NCBI GenBank assembly: GCA_009192285.1 | Contig: CM018603.1 | Location: 2,658,588-2,722,587 of the forward strand | DNA: 64,000 nucleotides | Reading direction: 5' to 3' | From: Morchella semilibera | Lineage: Eukaryota > Ascomycota > Pezizomycetes > Pezizales > Morchellaceae | Part shown: piece after piece, positions 42,808-54,417 of the stretch | Layout of the letters: each line of letters starts with the position of its first letter | Position numbering within the stretch: the first letter of the stretch is position 1 | Program-made: the position numbers and the translations under genes | Notes under the pieces: model-generated | Seen by the model: the letters and a program-made list of their open reading frames with translations, nothing else | The model's database searches: none | What the model was told of the DNA's origin: nothing

Positions 42808-45800
42808 ATGAGGGTCGTGGAAATCATTATCGACGTAAATACCCCAATTAGAGCTACTAAATCTTGGATACTAAACCGTTTTCGCAGGATTTAAGTCATA
42901 TGCAGTTCGCACGGTCATTACCGGCTGGTTTGTTCCCCCCCCCTCCCCATCACACGCATACACGCAAACCCCGCGGGGATCCTAGGACTGAGTGAAGTCC
43001 AGGGATGAAAGCTTCAACTCGATCACTGGTCTTAACGGGTCAGGGAAATCAAATATCCTTGATGCCATATGTTTCGTCCTTGGAATCACCAATATGTCCA
43101 CGGTACGGGCGCAGAAACCTACAGGATTTAATTTACAAGCGTGGACAAGCCGGTGTTACCAAAGCAAGCGTTACAATTGTTTTTGATAACTCAGACAAGG
43201 CAAAAAGCCCCATAAACTACCAAGATTTTGCGCAAATTAGTGTCACGAGACAGGTAGGATACCTTACCACGAATGGATCAAGTGGACACTCACGCATTAT
43301 ATAAACAGATCGTATTAGGTGGGTTAAGTAAATACCTCATTAACGGCTCACGTACTCAACAACACGTTGTCCAAACCCTTTTTCAAAGTGTTCAGCTTAA
43401 TATCAACAATCCCAACTTTCTCATCATGCAGGGACGTATCACAAAGGTGCTCAGCATGAAGCCGACGGAAATCTTGTCTATGATTGAGGAAGCTGCCGGA
43501 ACTAGAATGTTCGAGGATAGGAGGGATAAGGCATTAAAAACCATGGCGAAAAAGGATAAAAAGGTTGATGAGATTAACGATCTTCTAAAGGAAGAGATTG
43601 AGCCAAAATTGGAAAAGCTACGCATGGAAAAGCGAGCATTTTTAGATTTCCAGCAAACTCAGAGCGATCTGGAGCGCTTAACCAAGATTGTTGTTGCTCC
43701 ACGATTACATCAAAAACCAGGTACAAAATAAAACTGTTCTTGATGAGACTCATGAACAAGCTGAGGTACTGACCCTCGGATAGGAAAAAGTAAATCGATC
43801 GGCAGCAGATCTCGAGGTCAAGAAACAGCGTGGAAAGGACCTCGAGGAGTCAGCTAAGCGACTAAAGTTAGAGATTGAGAACTTGGCTGAAGATATCAAG
43901 ATGGTTAAAGGCCAGCGAGAAAAGGAACTTCGCAAAGGAGGCAAATTTCAGGCACTCGAGGACGAAGTCAAAGAGAAATCCATGAAGCTGTTCGATTAAC
44001 AACTGTACTTGACTTGAAAATTACGAGCATAAAAGAAGAAGTCAAGAAACGCAAGGAGATTGAGAAGAATGTTAGAGACCTGGAGAATTCCCTGCAGGAA
44101 AAAACAAGGGTATACGATGACCTGAAGGAAGCATATGATATGGCCAAGAGCGAATTTGATGCCTTGAATAATGAATCAGAGAAAAAAGAGGAACTATTGC
44201 AGACCCTGTTAACTGGCGTTGCCTCAAAGGAGGGACAAGAAAACGGGTACCAGAATCAGTTACAAGGTGGGAGAATCTTTCCATAGGGGAAGCCTTCCCA
44301 CTAATTAATCACAGATGCGAAAAACCGAGTGAGCGCTGCGGCAACGGAGCAGCAACAAGCAAAGCTTAAAATAACACATCTTGAGAAACGAATAAAGGAG
44401 GAAGAACCAAGGGCACAAAAGGCAAAACAGCAGAACGCCAGTCTCTATAAAGAACTCGACGGTCTGCGAGCAGCGGCAAAGAAGATAGAAGCGGACTTGA
44501 GCAGCCTGGCGTTTGAGGGCGGCACTGAAGGCGATATGTACAAACGAGAAGCCTCAATTCAAGACAGGGTCCGGGAGCTTAAGGAAGCAGCAGATGAGCT
44601 AAAGCGACGAGTAGCTAATGTCGAATTCAATTATGCGGATCCTTCACCAAACTTTGACCGTTCCAAGGTCAAAGGATTGGTCGCACAGCTCTTTACACTA
44701 GATCAAGATAAGGAGGAAGCTGGAACTGCTCTTGAGATTACTGCAGGTGGAAGACTATACAATGTTGTAGTTGATACTGAGGTTACAGGTACCCAGTTGC
44801 TGCAAAGTGGAAAACTCAGAAAAAAGAGTAACAATTATTCCCCTCAACAAGATCGCGGCTTTCAGGGCCTCTGCCGAGAAAATTGCTACAGCAAAACGCC
44901 TTGCTCCTGGCAAGGTCTACCTTGCTTTATCCCTCATTGGATATGATGACGAGATCTCGGCGGCTATGGAGTACGTTTTTGGTTCCACTTTAATCTGCGC
45001 CGATGCCGAGACTGCGAAACAGGTTACTTTTGATCCTAACGTCCGAATGAAGTCCGTGACTGTGGAGGGCGATGTTTATGATCCTTCAGGAACCTTGTCC
45101 GGAGGCTCTGCGCCAAACTCGAGTGGCGTACTTATAACTCTCCAGAAACTGAACGGGTTGAATAGGCAAATAGCTGTTGAGACTGCACAGCTAAATGAAC
45201 TACAGCAGTTTATGGCAAGAGAGAAGAAAAAGTTAGATATGATGAAGAAGTTGAAGCAGGAGCTGAGTTTGAAAAACCATGAAATTGGATTAACAGAGGA
45301 GCAGATCAACAGCAACTCTTCATCCGATGTAAGTGTATATCCTTTGTCCAACCCATTTGGTAAGAAAACTGACATAAATGAACCTCAGATCATTCAAGCC
45401 GTAGAGGAGATGCGGGTTAGTATTCAGCAACTCAAACAAGACATTGTGGGTGCAAAATCTAGGCAAGATCAGGCCAAGGCAGATGCAAAGAGGATCGAGA
45501 ACGATATGATTGAATTTAAGAATAATAAGGGTGGAAAGCTCGCGGAGCTGCAAACCTCTGTGGCCGATTTAAAACAGAGGGTAGCTAAACAATCACAAGA
45601 AATGAAGGCCATGCAAAAGGAATTCCAGACTGCACAACTTGAGACAGAGCAGACCGGTGGGGATCTCGCTGCGGCTCAGGAACAGCTAGAGGAAGCCGAT
45701 ACTGCCCTGAAAGCCCAACAGGAGGAAGTGACAGAGCTAAAAAGAGAACAAGCTAAGGTCAAGGACCTTCACGACATAGCTCTTGCGCATCTTGAGGACG

Positions 45801-46748
45801 AACGCGCCAAGCTTACCGGTTTCGATGAGGAACTCCGATCGCTTGAGGAAGCAACACGAGCAAAAAATGCACGTATTGCTGAGGAGGCGTTGGAGAAACA
45901 AAAGCTTGGCCACGAGATCGAAAGGTTTCACAAAGATCAACAGACGGCTAAGGACATAGTATCTCATATGGAACGTGAACACGAGTGGATCGAGGACGAG
46001 AAAGAAAACTTTGGCCGCTCAGGAACACCATATGACTTCAATGGACAAAACATCAAGGAGTGCCGATCCTCACTGAAAACCCTCACCGAAAGATTTCAAG
46101 GGATGAAGAAGAAGATCAATCCAAAGGTCATGAACATGATTGATTCTGTCGAAAAGAAAGAAGTTGCATTAAAAACAATGTTGAGGACAGTTGTCAAGGA
46201 CAAACGAAAGATCGAGGAGACAATCCAGAGTTTGGACAAGTATAAGAAGGAAGCGCTCCATAAAACTTGGCAGAAGGTTACCAGTGACTTTGGCAGCATT
46301 TTTGCAGAACTTTTACCCGGCAGTTTTGCAAAGTTGGAGCCACCGGAAGGGAAGGAAGTCAGTGATGGGTTAGAGGTTAAAGTCAGTCTGGGTAAGGTAT
46401 GGAAGCAGAGCTTGAATGAATTAAGTGGCGGCCAACGTTCTCTCATTGCGCTCTCTTTGATCATGGCGCTACTTCAATTTAAACCGGCACCAATGTATAT
46501 TCTAGACGAAGTTGATGCAGCATTGGATCTTTCGCACACACAGAATATTGGTCGGTTGATTAAGACTCGATTTAAGGGATCCCAATTTATCGTGGTCAGC
46601 TTGAAGGACGGAATGTTTCAAAACGCAAACAGGTATGTTGAGCACTCACCTCACCTGATTGGATTCTTTACTAACCAGTGCTCTTGTCTTGATCAGGATA
46701 TTCAAAACCAGATTTGTTGACGGCACGTCGGTCGTACAGACCATGTAA
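42808..46748 (+). CDS. SMC2: Condensin subunit SMC2, with apparent one-base frameshifts
   Basis: SMC2 pairs with SMC4 in condensin, an ATP-driven loop-extruding motor that compacts chromosomes. Recognisable blocks in order: MRVVEIIID / [12 protein letters not shown], Walker [66 protein letters not shown], a long coiled coil, the hinge ([38 protein letters not shown]), the second coiled coil, signature [20 protein letters not shown], Walker [17 protein letters not shown], and the end [15 protein letters not shown]. The intron at 45329-45388 is clean, as is everything after 44826. Lesions upstream: a missing G at the first donor (42835), an extra A at 43115-43117, an extra C at 43699-43700, a missing G at 43990 and an extra A at 44820-44825. 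A TAG at 43781 sits in an 18-nt intron-like segment. Conservation is otherwise complete, so I think the gene is functional and the sequence carries errors. Confidence 0.9.
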
Positions 46749-48868
46749 TCTCTCAAGACCTACTGCCATTTACCTATTCTTTATTGTTTTATTCATAATT
46801 AGTTTTACAGTAGGAGTTTCTTATGCAGTTTTAGGGGTCTTGGTTTAATTTCATTTCTCTTGGAAGGAAGGCGTGGCTGCAATGAATTTGGAGTATAGGC
46901 ATATATAATGCTGATAAAGGATGAGTTATCTGTATAGTGATTCAAGAATCGTTAAAAGGTAGCTGATACGCTACATGTGGTTGCATATAAATTTAAAAAG
47001 GTCTCGGAGGTTGAAGTCTATCCTATGCCGAGTGATATAATGTGCTCCATAATAATCGGAAGTCTTCGACCGGAATATATTATCTCAAAAGGTGATACAG
47101 TACACTCCAAATGTCCTACTTCAGTAGCCCCCAAGTACAGGGAGCTATAGCGGAACTCCACCTCCCCCTCATCGACGACAGGGTTATTAACCCCGACACC
47201 GCCCACAATGCCATCGCTTTTGAGACTGTAAGAATGCTCACACAGTCCAACTCCAACAACGCCCACAAACTCACGGTCATACTGGCACTTCTGGCCTATC
47301 AACCAAGTCACCCAACCCGCTACCACTGTACTTTACCCCATATGTTCTTCGCCTCAATTGTTCTCAGTTGTGTACCTTGGCCTATTTCGTCCTCATCCTT
47401 GCTTAGCTCCGTGACATAACCTTCACTCAAAATATATATCGATAAATGTTCAACACGGCACTGAGTTTCAATTTCGAGGGTATTTGAATGTCAGATTTCT
47501 GGGATCTCAAAGCCCTTAAACGCACCCAGTACGCATTTGTCATTGTCGTTGAGCTTTCCGTGACCTTTTTCATCTAGTATTCATTGGAAGTAAGACGAAA
47601 GGCTGAATGATTATGATTGTTATTGATCTTGAAGAGGAGAGGGAGTTTAGGTCCTCTCTCCTCGACTAAGTAACACTAATGCACACCTATTATCTGGAGG
47701 CATTATGACTGGCCTCTTACATAACTCTTAGTACTTGTGGCAGCCATGATATGAATATATGAGATCAATGATTGCGGGTACCTGGCAACTCAACCACAAC
47801 CCCCACGCCCCCCTGACGAAAAGGTGAAACCAGAGTACCCTTCCAGCTGTAAAAATAGATTGTCTCCATATCTCTTAAACCACTAAAGTATTGGTCCGTT
47901 AGCCAAAAGAATAATTTTCGCCATCACGGTGCTTTCCTAGGGACCCGGCCCTACCCGACATAATACTCACTCTTTCAATTTATTAGCACTAAACTGTATA
48001 TAATTAAATAATGACGGTCCTGCGCGGCACAACGTTTCCAACATGAGGTACAATTTGCCATATCAATTGTCTCAACACAGCTGCTACGTTATTTTATCAG
48101 CTAAAAAATGGGCCAAGATCCTACTGCGGTTAATCTGGCAAGGGGTACATATTTATTTGCTCGCGGAGGAGAGATTTACTCGCCTCCACAGAGGCGACAG
48201 AACATGCTGGTGTAAAGCCCTCTAGTATAGAAACTACACGTGCTTACCTAACCGTTCACTGTTTCAAGTTACTTCATCAATTGATTTCTCGACCTACTTC
48301 TCTATTCTACATCCTCATTAATTCTCACAAACGTTAGCAGACTACCATGGGTTACAGAAACACTATTTACAGTGCCTACTTACAGTATATAAAATTAATG
48401 TTCTTAAAGCCATATATACCACCTTCAACTTTCAAGTGTGCTAGACGCTCACACACCTTTCCAGTAAAAATACAAACTATGCTAGGCTTTAAAATCCGGT
48501 AGGAACCCAGGCACAAATTAAATCACAAACCTGCTCAAATCCCTGAGTGGAGGATCTAATGGTAATACTCTATGATACAACCCCCGGACTGTACAACCAT
48601 AATATATGTTCTTGAGGCCCCCCTGCCCCGGTGCATGAATATATATATACATAAAGAGAGAACAAATAAGAGTAACAGATGAAATACCATTACAGAGCAC
48701 AAAAGAATACCACCGAGATGATATCAGCCCCCCCCCCCCCCCTCTCCACCTCTCCCTCTCCACGTTCTCTGGTTCCTTACAAATTCAGGATAGGAATGTC
48801 AGTATTTGTTCGCTTTTTCCCCGGATACAAAGGTGCTGGGCGGCCGGCTTTTTTGAGTTGAAGCCTAT
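46749..48868. other. Intergenic region with a decayed LTR end
   Basis: No gene recognised. About 47330-47420 resembles the B-family LTR 3' end (GTTGTGTACCTTGGCC, then GCTCCGTGACATAAC), a probable LTR relic. A run of 16 C lies at about 48728-48743. An open frame of 102 codons at 47111-47419 runs into this LTR relic and is not considered a gene. Confidence 0.5.
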
Positions 48869-50626
48869 TTAACCTGAACCAGAACCTGAAGCTTTCTTTG
48901 AACTTTCCTCATCTTCAGGGGTACCGCTGTTGCGGGGTGGTTTGTCTTTATCTCCGTGATGTGTAATGATATCATAAAAACGCTTGAGGAGGCTAGGGCC
49001 TGGCTGATTTTCAGTTGAGCCGCCATTATCGTTATTGCTAGGATTGGGTGCAGAATTTGACCTAAATTAATGTTAGCTGCGAGACTTTTCAAGGGCACCC
49101 AAGGAAGGGAAGCGCACTGATTGAGGCTGACGTTCATAATCCTATTCGCGTCAGGATCTTTAAACTCGTCTGCGAGCAGCTCCAACAAGGTCCTTTGGGT
49201 GTGGGTGAATGTCCTGTGAAAATGTTAGTTCTGAAGGCTACAAAAATTAAAGAGGAAGCTCACTTAGGGAGGTTGATCTTGTACTCGATTTTAAGGTCAC
49301 CACATTTGCTCTTCCCGATCCTTTTCATCCCTGCTCCTGGAATGGTAACTTTATCCCCGGAATTTGTGCCCTCTCTAACTTTCAAATCAACTTCTCCGTC
49401 CAGCGTTGGAACTGTGATCTTCCCACCCAATATTGCTGTTGTAAACGGAAGGGTAGCAGTGTATATGATATCGGCGCCCTTCCTTCCAAATTCCTTGTGG
49501 GCAGCCACTCGGACATGTACATAAAGGTCACCTCTCATGGTTCTCGCGCCTGGACTACTAGCAGGCGGCGTGTGCCCCTCACCAGAAACCCGAAGTGTCA
49601 TTCCATCCTCGATTCCGGGTGGTATATCAATATGAACGGAACGGGTCTCCTTAGTTACTCCCGCCCCATGGCATGTCCGGCACTCGGAGCCCTTAGGCGT
49701 TACTACACCTTCGCCAGCGCATGTGTCGCATGTTGCAGCCATTTGGAATCCGCCAGCCATATGATGTACTCTGGTCCCTGATCCGCCGCAACGGCCACAA
49801 GCTTTTCGTTTCTCGCCCTGCTTCAATCCTGACCCACTACAGGTTTTACAAGTTGTCAAAGGCTCCGTTTTGATATCTTTTTCGGTTCCCTTGGCGGCTT
49901 CCATGAACGATATGTTTGTTTGGAGCTACAAACTCTCAATATCCAAATACCTGTTATACGTGAAGTCTGAGCACGGACTCACCTCAATGTTATCCCCCAT
50001 AACTACATCTTGAAAACCCCTGCTTCTTTTTCCCTGCGTTGCCCCCCGAAAACACATTGAACAAATCCTCGAAATTAATATCCGCCCCAAATCCGCCCGG
50101 AAAGCCCGAAAATCCGTTGGGATGGCCACCAAACCCCCCCGCCCCAGCACCAGGACTGAAACCACCCGAAGGGTCAAACGCTGATTCCCCTTGTTGGTCA
50201 AACATTGTCTTCTTCTCAGGGTCGCGCAATATCTCATACGCCGCTTGCAATTCCTGGAACCTTTCCCGGGCCTGAGGCTCTTTGTTCGTATCGGGATGCC
50301 ATTTTCTAGCGAGGCCGTAGTATGCCTTTTTGATTTCTGCCGTAGAGGCTGTTTTGGGGACACCAAGGACTGTATATGGGTTTTTTATCGTTGAAAATGA
50401 TATGGGGGAGGCGTGGAATGACTACAGAAATTCTTAGGTTTAGGATTCATGACTTCAATATTACAATGTTTTAGGTCAGAATACTCACTCTTGTGGTCTG
50501 TTTGGAACTACTCGATGGCGCTGAGGTCCTTGAGTGATGTAGTGAGGACTGAAGACATCTGTAGTGACAAACTTGGGACTGAGTTCCACGCAATAAACGA
50601 ACAGCTCGAGGAAAAACGAAACTCAT
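48869..50626 (-). CDS. MDJ1: Mitochondrial type-I DnaJ chaperone MDJ1, with apparent one-base frameshifts
   Basis: Matrix Hsp40 that delivers unfolded proteins to mitochondrial Hsp70. Exons: 50626-50489, 50421-49983, 49925-49264, 49213-49132 and 49061-48869, about 503 residues. The start at 50626 gives an Arg/Ser-rich presequence (MSFVFPRAVRLLRGTQSQVC ... TTRSFHASP). Next comes the J domain with HPD (KNPYTVLGVPKTAS, ARKWHPDTN), a Gly/Phe region and four zinc repeats (CKTCSGSG, CGRCGGSG, CDTCAGEG, CRTCHGAG). The substrate-binding C-terminal domains (DIPPGIEDGMTLRVSGEGH, LPFTTAILGGKITVPTLDGE) and a Ser/Gly tail follow. The bacterial-like zinc repeats and the presequence separate it from cytosolic Ydj1. 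Two lesions: one extra A in the A5 run at 50027-50031, and a one-base phase error near 49056-49060. Divergent from the CUE1-like gene. Confidence 0.92.
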
Positions 50627-51297
50627 TATTCTAACCGATTGTCGGCACAATTGGTAGCAATTTGAAACCGTGGGATGTTTGTGGTTCCGTTGATGCAGAT
50701 TTAAAGGTTTTGGAGGGGCCGAAATAAAAAAAAAATTGAATCACGATAACGGGATGAGTAAGCGAACAATTGATTGGTCTGTGACAGATCACGTGGTACG
50801 GCAATCGAACATTCTCGAAGCACATGCTCAGGCACAAAGAGTGAGCCTACAAAACACCTTGGGATGTGCTCTAAAATGGTTATTTAACCTGAATTACTGA
50901 ATTACTACATGTAGTACTCAAACAAATGCCTGTTCAATAGAAACAAGTAAATAGGTCCTTTGCGCAAGAGTTTTTTCTACTTGCCAATCGGTTACCGGAA
51001 AATTACTCTGGAGTCTTTTACGCAAAGGGCTCTGGCATTAAGTAAGTGGTACATGTACCCTTGTATCTAGTACAGTGTTGTAGGCATGCAAGAAGTACAT
51101 GTACATACAAGGTATTGCACCCGGTACTTAACACGGTACTCATATTTACCCTTGATAATACCCAAATATACTCACACCTCCCGCAACCCTCATTCCCGGG
51201 TATCCACACCGCTGGACATCGCACAATACGTATACCTTAATACCCTTAGCCTAATACTTTTTTCTGTTTAACACTGCCCAAATTATCTTCAACTAGC
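50627..51297. promoter_or_regulatory. Divergent promoter region between MDJ1 and the CUE1-like gene
   Basis: 671 bp between divergent start codons. Palindromic GTACATGTAC-type motifs occur near 51050 and 51098. No factor site assigned. Confidence 0.4.
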
Positions 51298-51999
51298 ATG
51301 TCTTCTCATACTTCATCCTCCTCAGACTCCACCGCTGGCCTCGGTCTTCCTCAGGTGGCTGCTTGCCTCCTCGTTGGCTACTTCGTCTTTCGCTGGTTTT
51401 TCAAAGCGACAAATCCATCGTCTTCGGCGGCCCAGCGCCCCTCGCCTGTGGACCCGCGCCGGCTTCAACAACAGGTTGATCTTATACATGGGATGTTTCC
51501 ACAGATTCCGGCAGCCGCTGTGCAAGCCGAACTCATCCGGAACGGTGGGAACATTGAGATCACTACAGAGAAAATCCTCGCGAATGGGTTTCTGCCTGAG
51601 GTGAGTTATCGGGGCCGAGCTATTGAAGCATGCTAATACCGGTAGCCCCCCGCCCCTCCTGCTACTACAGCTTCTGCAACCCCTCCAGCTCCAGCTCCAA
51701 GTCCAGCTCCTAGGCCTTCGGTCCCTACGCAGCGGCGAGGAGCACCTCCGCCTGCCTCTTCATCGAGCGGATCGAGTGCAATTCTGTCGCAATATAGCGA
51801 CTTGATTACCAGATATAACCTTCATAGCCGTCTTCATGAGATAGACCCCTCGTCCGCAGTAGCCCCCGGGAGTAAGGGGAAAGCACCTGCGACCAAATCG
51901 GACCGGCAGTTAGCCCATCATAGTAAGCGTGATGATATGATCCTTGCGGCCCGTCGTCGGATCCAAGAAATGGATAGGGTGGCTGCTGGGCGGTCTTGA
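51298..51999 (+). CDS. CUE1: CUE-domain ER membrane protein (CUE1 type)
   Basis: Yeast Cue1 anchors and activates the E2 enzyme Ubc7 at the ER for ER-associated degradation. Exons 51298-51600 and 51646-51999 join to 218 residues. The 45-nt intron has a perfect-looking branch site TGCTAAT. The N-terminus has a hydrophobic helix (GLPQVAACLLVGYFVFRWFF, about residues 15-35), then a CUE domain (QQQVDLIHGMFPQIPAAAVQAELIRNGGNIEITTEKILANG) including the MFP motif. A Pro/Ala/Ser-rich linker and a C-terminal region with LITRYNLHSRL and DDMILAARRRIQEMDR follow, the latter resembling the Ubc7-binding tail. Topology, CUE domain and tail together support the assignment. Confidence 0.82.
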
Positions 52000-52410
52000 T
52001 TCATAATAGCGGCAGGGATGACAAGCTTTCTTTTTTATATATATTTTCACTATATTATTCTCTTAGTTAGTACAGCGGGGTTTTATATTTGCTTTCTAAC
52101 TCTTTTACGCAGTGGGACTTTTTTATGTCAGCGACAGTATATGTTTTTGATAATTAGTGATTCTGGTCTTGTTTTAAAGTTTCAACCCCATGTACGTTGG
52201 ATGAAGGTGAAACTCACATTTGCGCATGGAATGTTAAAACAGGTGAATGGAAGAGATTACTCTAGAAGAGGGTTGGCTAGTGGCGTTCTTACTTGGGACC
52301 AGAGATGTCATATGGTGCGGCGCGTCTTAAAGGTATCTCAATCTTGGCCACTCCGGTTACTTATCAACCAATAAGAGCCTTAGGTTCCAGCCATGGTAGC
52401 TGAAAACTGA

Positions 52411-52786
52411 GGGCCCGTTCGGACAGTCTGATAATCACGATTATTAACGGTAATCCGACGGATTATAGAGTTTTGGATTATTCTAAGAAGTAGAGGTGTT
52501 GGGGGAATAATCTATATTAGAGATTTTAGGCCAAGCATCAATTTTGAGAAATGCTGTTTGCCCACCCAGCAAAAAAGATCAAGAGTGATGGTTTCTATTC
52601 TGCGTATTCAAATAATCTGCCAAGAAAATAATTAGCTCGAATTATTTTTCTCTTCAACGACACCGAGCTTCTCATTGCGATGTGATATCCTCAAGTTCTG
52701 CATATCCGAATTATTTCACTCACTCATTGATAATCGACACTTTGGAATAATCCATCAATATAATCCGTGCCGGTCCAAACGGGCCC
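52411..52786. mobile_element. Non-autonomous DNA element with GGGCCCGTTYGGAC terminal repeats
   Basis: Left end GGGCCCGTTCGGAC (52411-52424) and right end GTCCAAACGGGCCC (52773-52786) are inverted repeats of 14 bp with one mismatch. The 376-bp body is AT-rich and repeats GGATTAT/ATAATCC motifs on both arms, so it could fold into a long hairpin. Flanking trinucleotides are TGA and TTA, not an exact duplication. No coding capacity. Confidence 0.65.
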
Positions 52787-52810
52787 TTAATCTTGGCTGC
52801 AATCCTGTAA

Positions 52811-52963
52811 TGTAGGGTTCCACTTCACCAAGTCTTGGCGCTTTTTACACATCCCTTATAACTTTTCAACCAGACAAAATAGCTACACGTATAACTTGCT
52901 GTGTTAGGTTTTTGATATCTTGATTTCTTTGAAAAGTTATAAGCGATCCAATTTGCGTCACCA
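52811..52963 (+). repeat. Relative of the 3107-3239 inverted-repeat element
   Basis: Has CACTTCACCAAGTCTTGGCG, TATAACTTTTCAACCAGAC and TTTGAAAAGTTATA, the same order as the reverse complement of about 3084-3290. The terminal repeats have diverged (TTATAAC instead of TTATTCGCG). Confidence 0.55.
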
Positions 52964-53162
52964 TTAGAGTCTTTTAGCCACCGCCCGTAGAGTAGAAAAG
53001 TCTAAATCAAAAGTCCCAAGAAATAAAAACACCCCAGACCATTGTCTTGGGACTTCATTTCTTGGTGGACAAATCATGGAAGCGGTCGCTGCCAAGCGTT
53101 GCAACCCAGCCTCTCTCCAACTCCACCATCTATCCACATTACACATTTAGGACACCAACTCA

Positions 53163-53955
53163 ATGGCCGACTCTAAAGAAAATGTTTACGGTACAGCAGG
53201 AGACACAGTACGCCCCTTTTCACAGTACCTACTGCCCATTGTGCTTTGGCTAACGTGAATCTCCTCTTCACCAATTTTAGGACTTCCGTCGGACATGGGA
53301 TCGTGATGAGTGGGCCGCTAAGGCGAAAGAGCGAGAAGCAAAAGAGCGTGCTGAAGGAAAACTCCGCGCCGAAGCAAAAGCCCAGGGTAAAAAGTACTAT
53401 CGTGAGCCTACACCGCCGGATGCGTCCATGATCGAAGCTCGCCGCGAGCGATTGAATCTCCAGGAAAATCTCAACAAAACAACACTGGTACCAGCCGGCG
53501 CGGGCGTTGGCAAGCGTGGAAAGAGTGCTGGATTTTACTGCGAGAATTGTGACTTAACGTTCAAAGACTCTTTACAATGGGTTGACCATTTGAATTCAAA
53601 GCAACATTTACACGCAATAGGCCAAACTTCTGAAGTAGAACGCGCTACTCTAGAACAAGTTGTTCAAAGACTAGAGTGGCTGCGGTCTCGAAAACAACAG
53701 CAAGAGACAGGCGAGGAGTTTGATCTGCAGAGGAGGTTAGCAGAACGTGTAATCGCTGAGGAGCAGGAGCGCCTAGAGAGAAGGCAGAAGAGGAAGGCAC
53801 ACAGACTTGAGAAGAAAAAATTTGATATCAAGAAGGAGAAGGACGCTGGGGGGTACGTAGCTACAACGGACGTGGATGAGGAAGATGCAGATGCCATGGC
53901 TATGGCAAGAATGATGGGGTTTGCGGGTGGTTTTGGGACCACAAAAAAGAATTGA
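53163..53955 (+). CDS. SNU23: U4/U6.U5 tri-snRNP zinc-finger protein SNU23 (ZMAT2)
   Basis: Component of the spliceosomal B complex that contacts the U6/5' splice-site helix region. Exons 53163-53207 and 53281-53955 give 239 residues. The N-terminus MADSKENVYGTAGDT joins DFRRTWDRDEWAAKAKEREA. A U1-type C2H2 finger (FYCENCDLTFKDSLQWVDHLNSKQH) is followed by the conserved HAIGQTSEVERATLEQVVQRL helix. A Lys/Glu/Arg coiled region and an acidic end with MARMMGFAGGFG complete it. This order and length match the ZMAT2/Snu23 family. The gene is convergent with GDI1. Confidence 0.93.
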
Positions 53956-54417
53956 TATAACGATATCTGAAACCGTTTTCCTAGGACAATTATAACCCTC
54001 AAGTCCTGATCTTAACCCTTTGCAAGTGCGATCATTGTAGTCACAATTGGTCTTGCGGTTCCTTCCACCAAAAACGATTTTCCGAAAAGGAACAATGTGT
54101 TAGAGATACATGTACTCCTATTTATCAATTGTACTTATTTTCTTGGTACACGTCTATGAAAATGCTCATATTTTCGCTACAACAAAGGGTTAAGGAGTAA
54201 TACAACAGTTAGTTTGATAGAATGATTTCGTTGGTTACAGGCTTAAATTTAAACGGGCCAAGTCTCAACTACATAAAATATATATTATATCTCAATGATT
54301 GTGGAAACGCTCAAGAGAGGAAAGCAAACTCGAGTGACATCCGTGAAGTAAGGATAAAAGAAGCAAAAGAAAGATAGAAAAAAAGAGATGTACTCCAAAT
54401 AATGCTAATAATTGAGC
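53956..54417. other. 3' intergenic region between convergent SNU23 and GDI1
   Basis: AT-rich with no gene motif; presumably polyadenylation signals for both neighbours. Confidence 0.4.

Larger units (their letters stand above)
52000..53162. other. Intergenic region built of two non-coding elements
   Basis: The CUE1-like gene's 3' end is followed by about 380 bp of T-rich sequence. The GGGCCCGTTYGGAC element (52411-52786) and the AACTTTTCAACC repeat (52811-52963) come next. The SNU23 promoter lies in the last 200 bp. Confidence 0.5.

Noticed and set aside
43766-43783. The TAG in SMC2 as proof of a pseudogene
   Set aside because: It sits in a segment with splice-like ends, and flanking coding text is fully conserved; evidence for loss of function is weak.
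47111-47419. 102-codon frame downstream of SMC2
   Set aside because: Its second half matches a decayed B-family LTR end and the rest has no recognisable protein character.
48865-49188. 107-codon frame at the 3' end of MDJ1
   Set aside because: It reads through an intron and out of frame; the conserved MDJ1 tail is in another frame.
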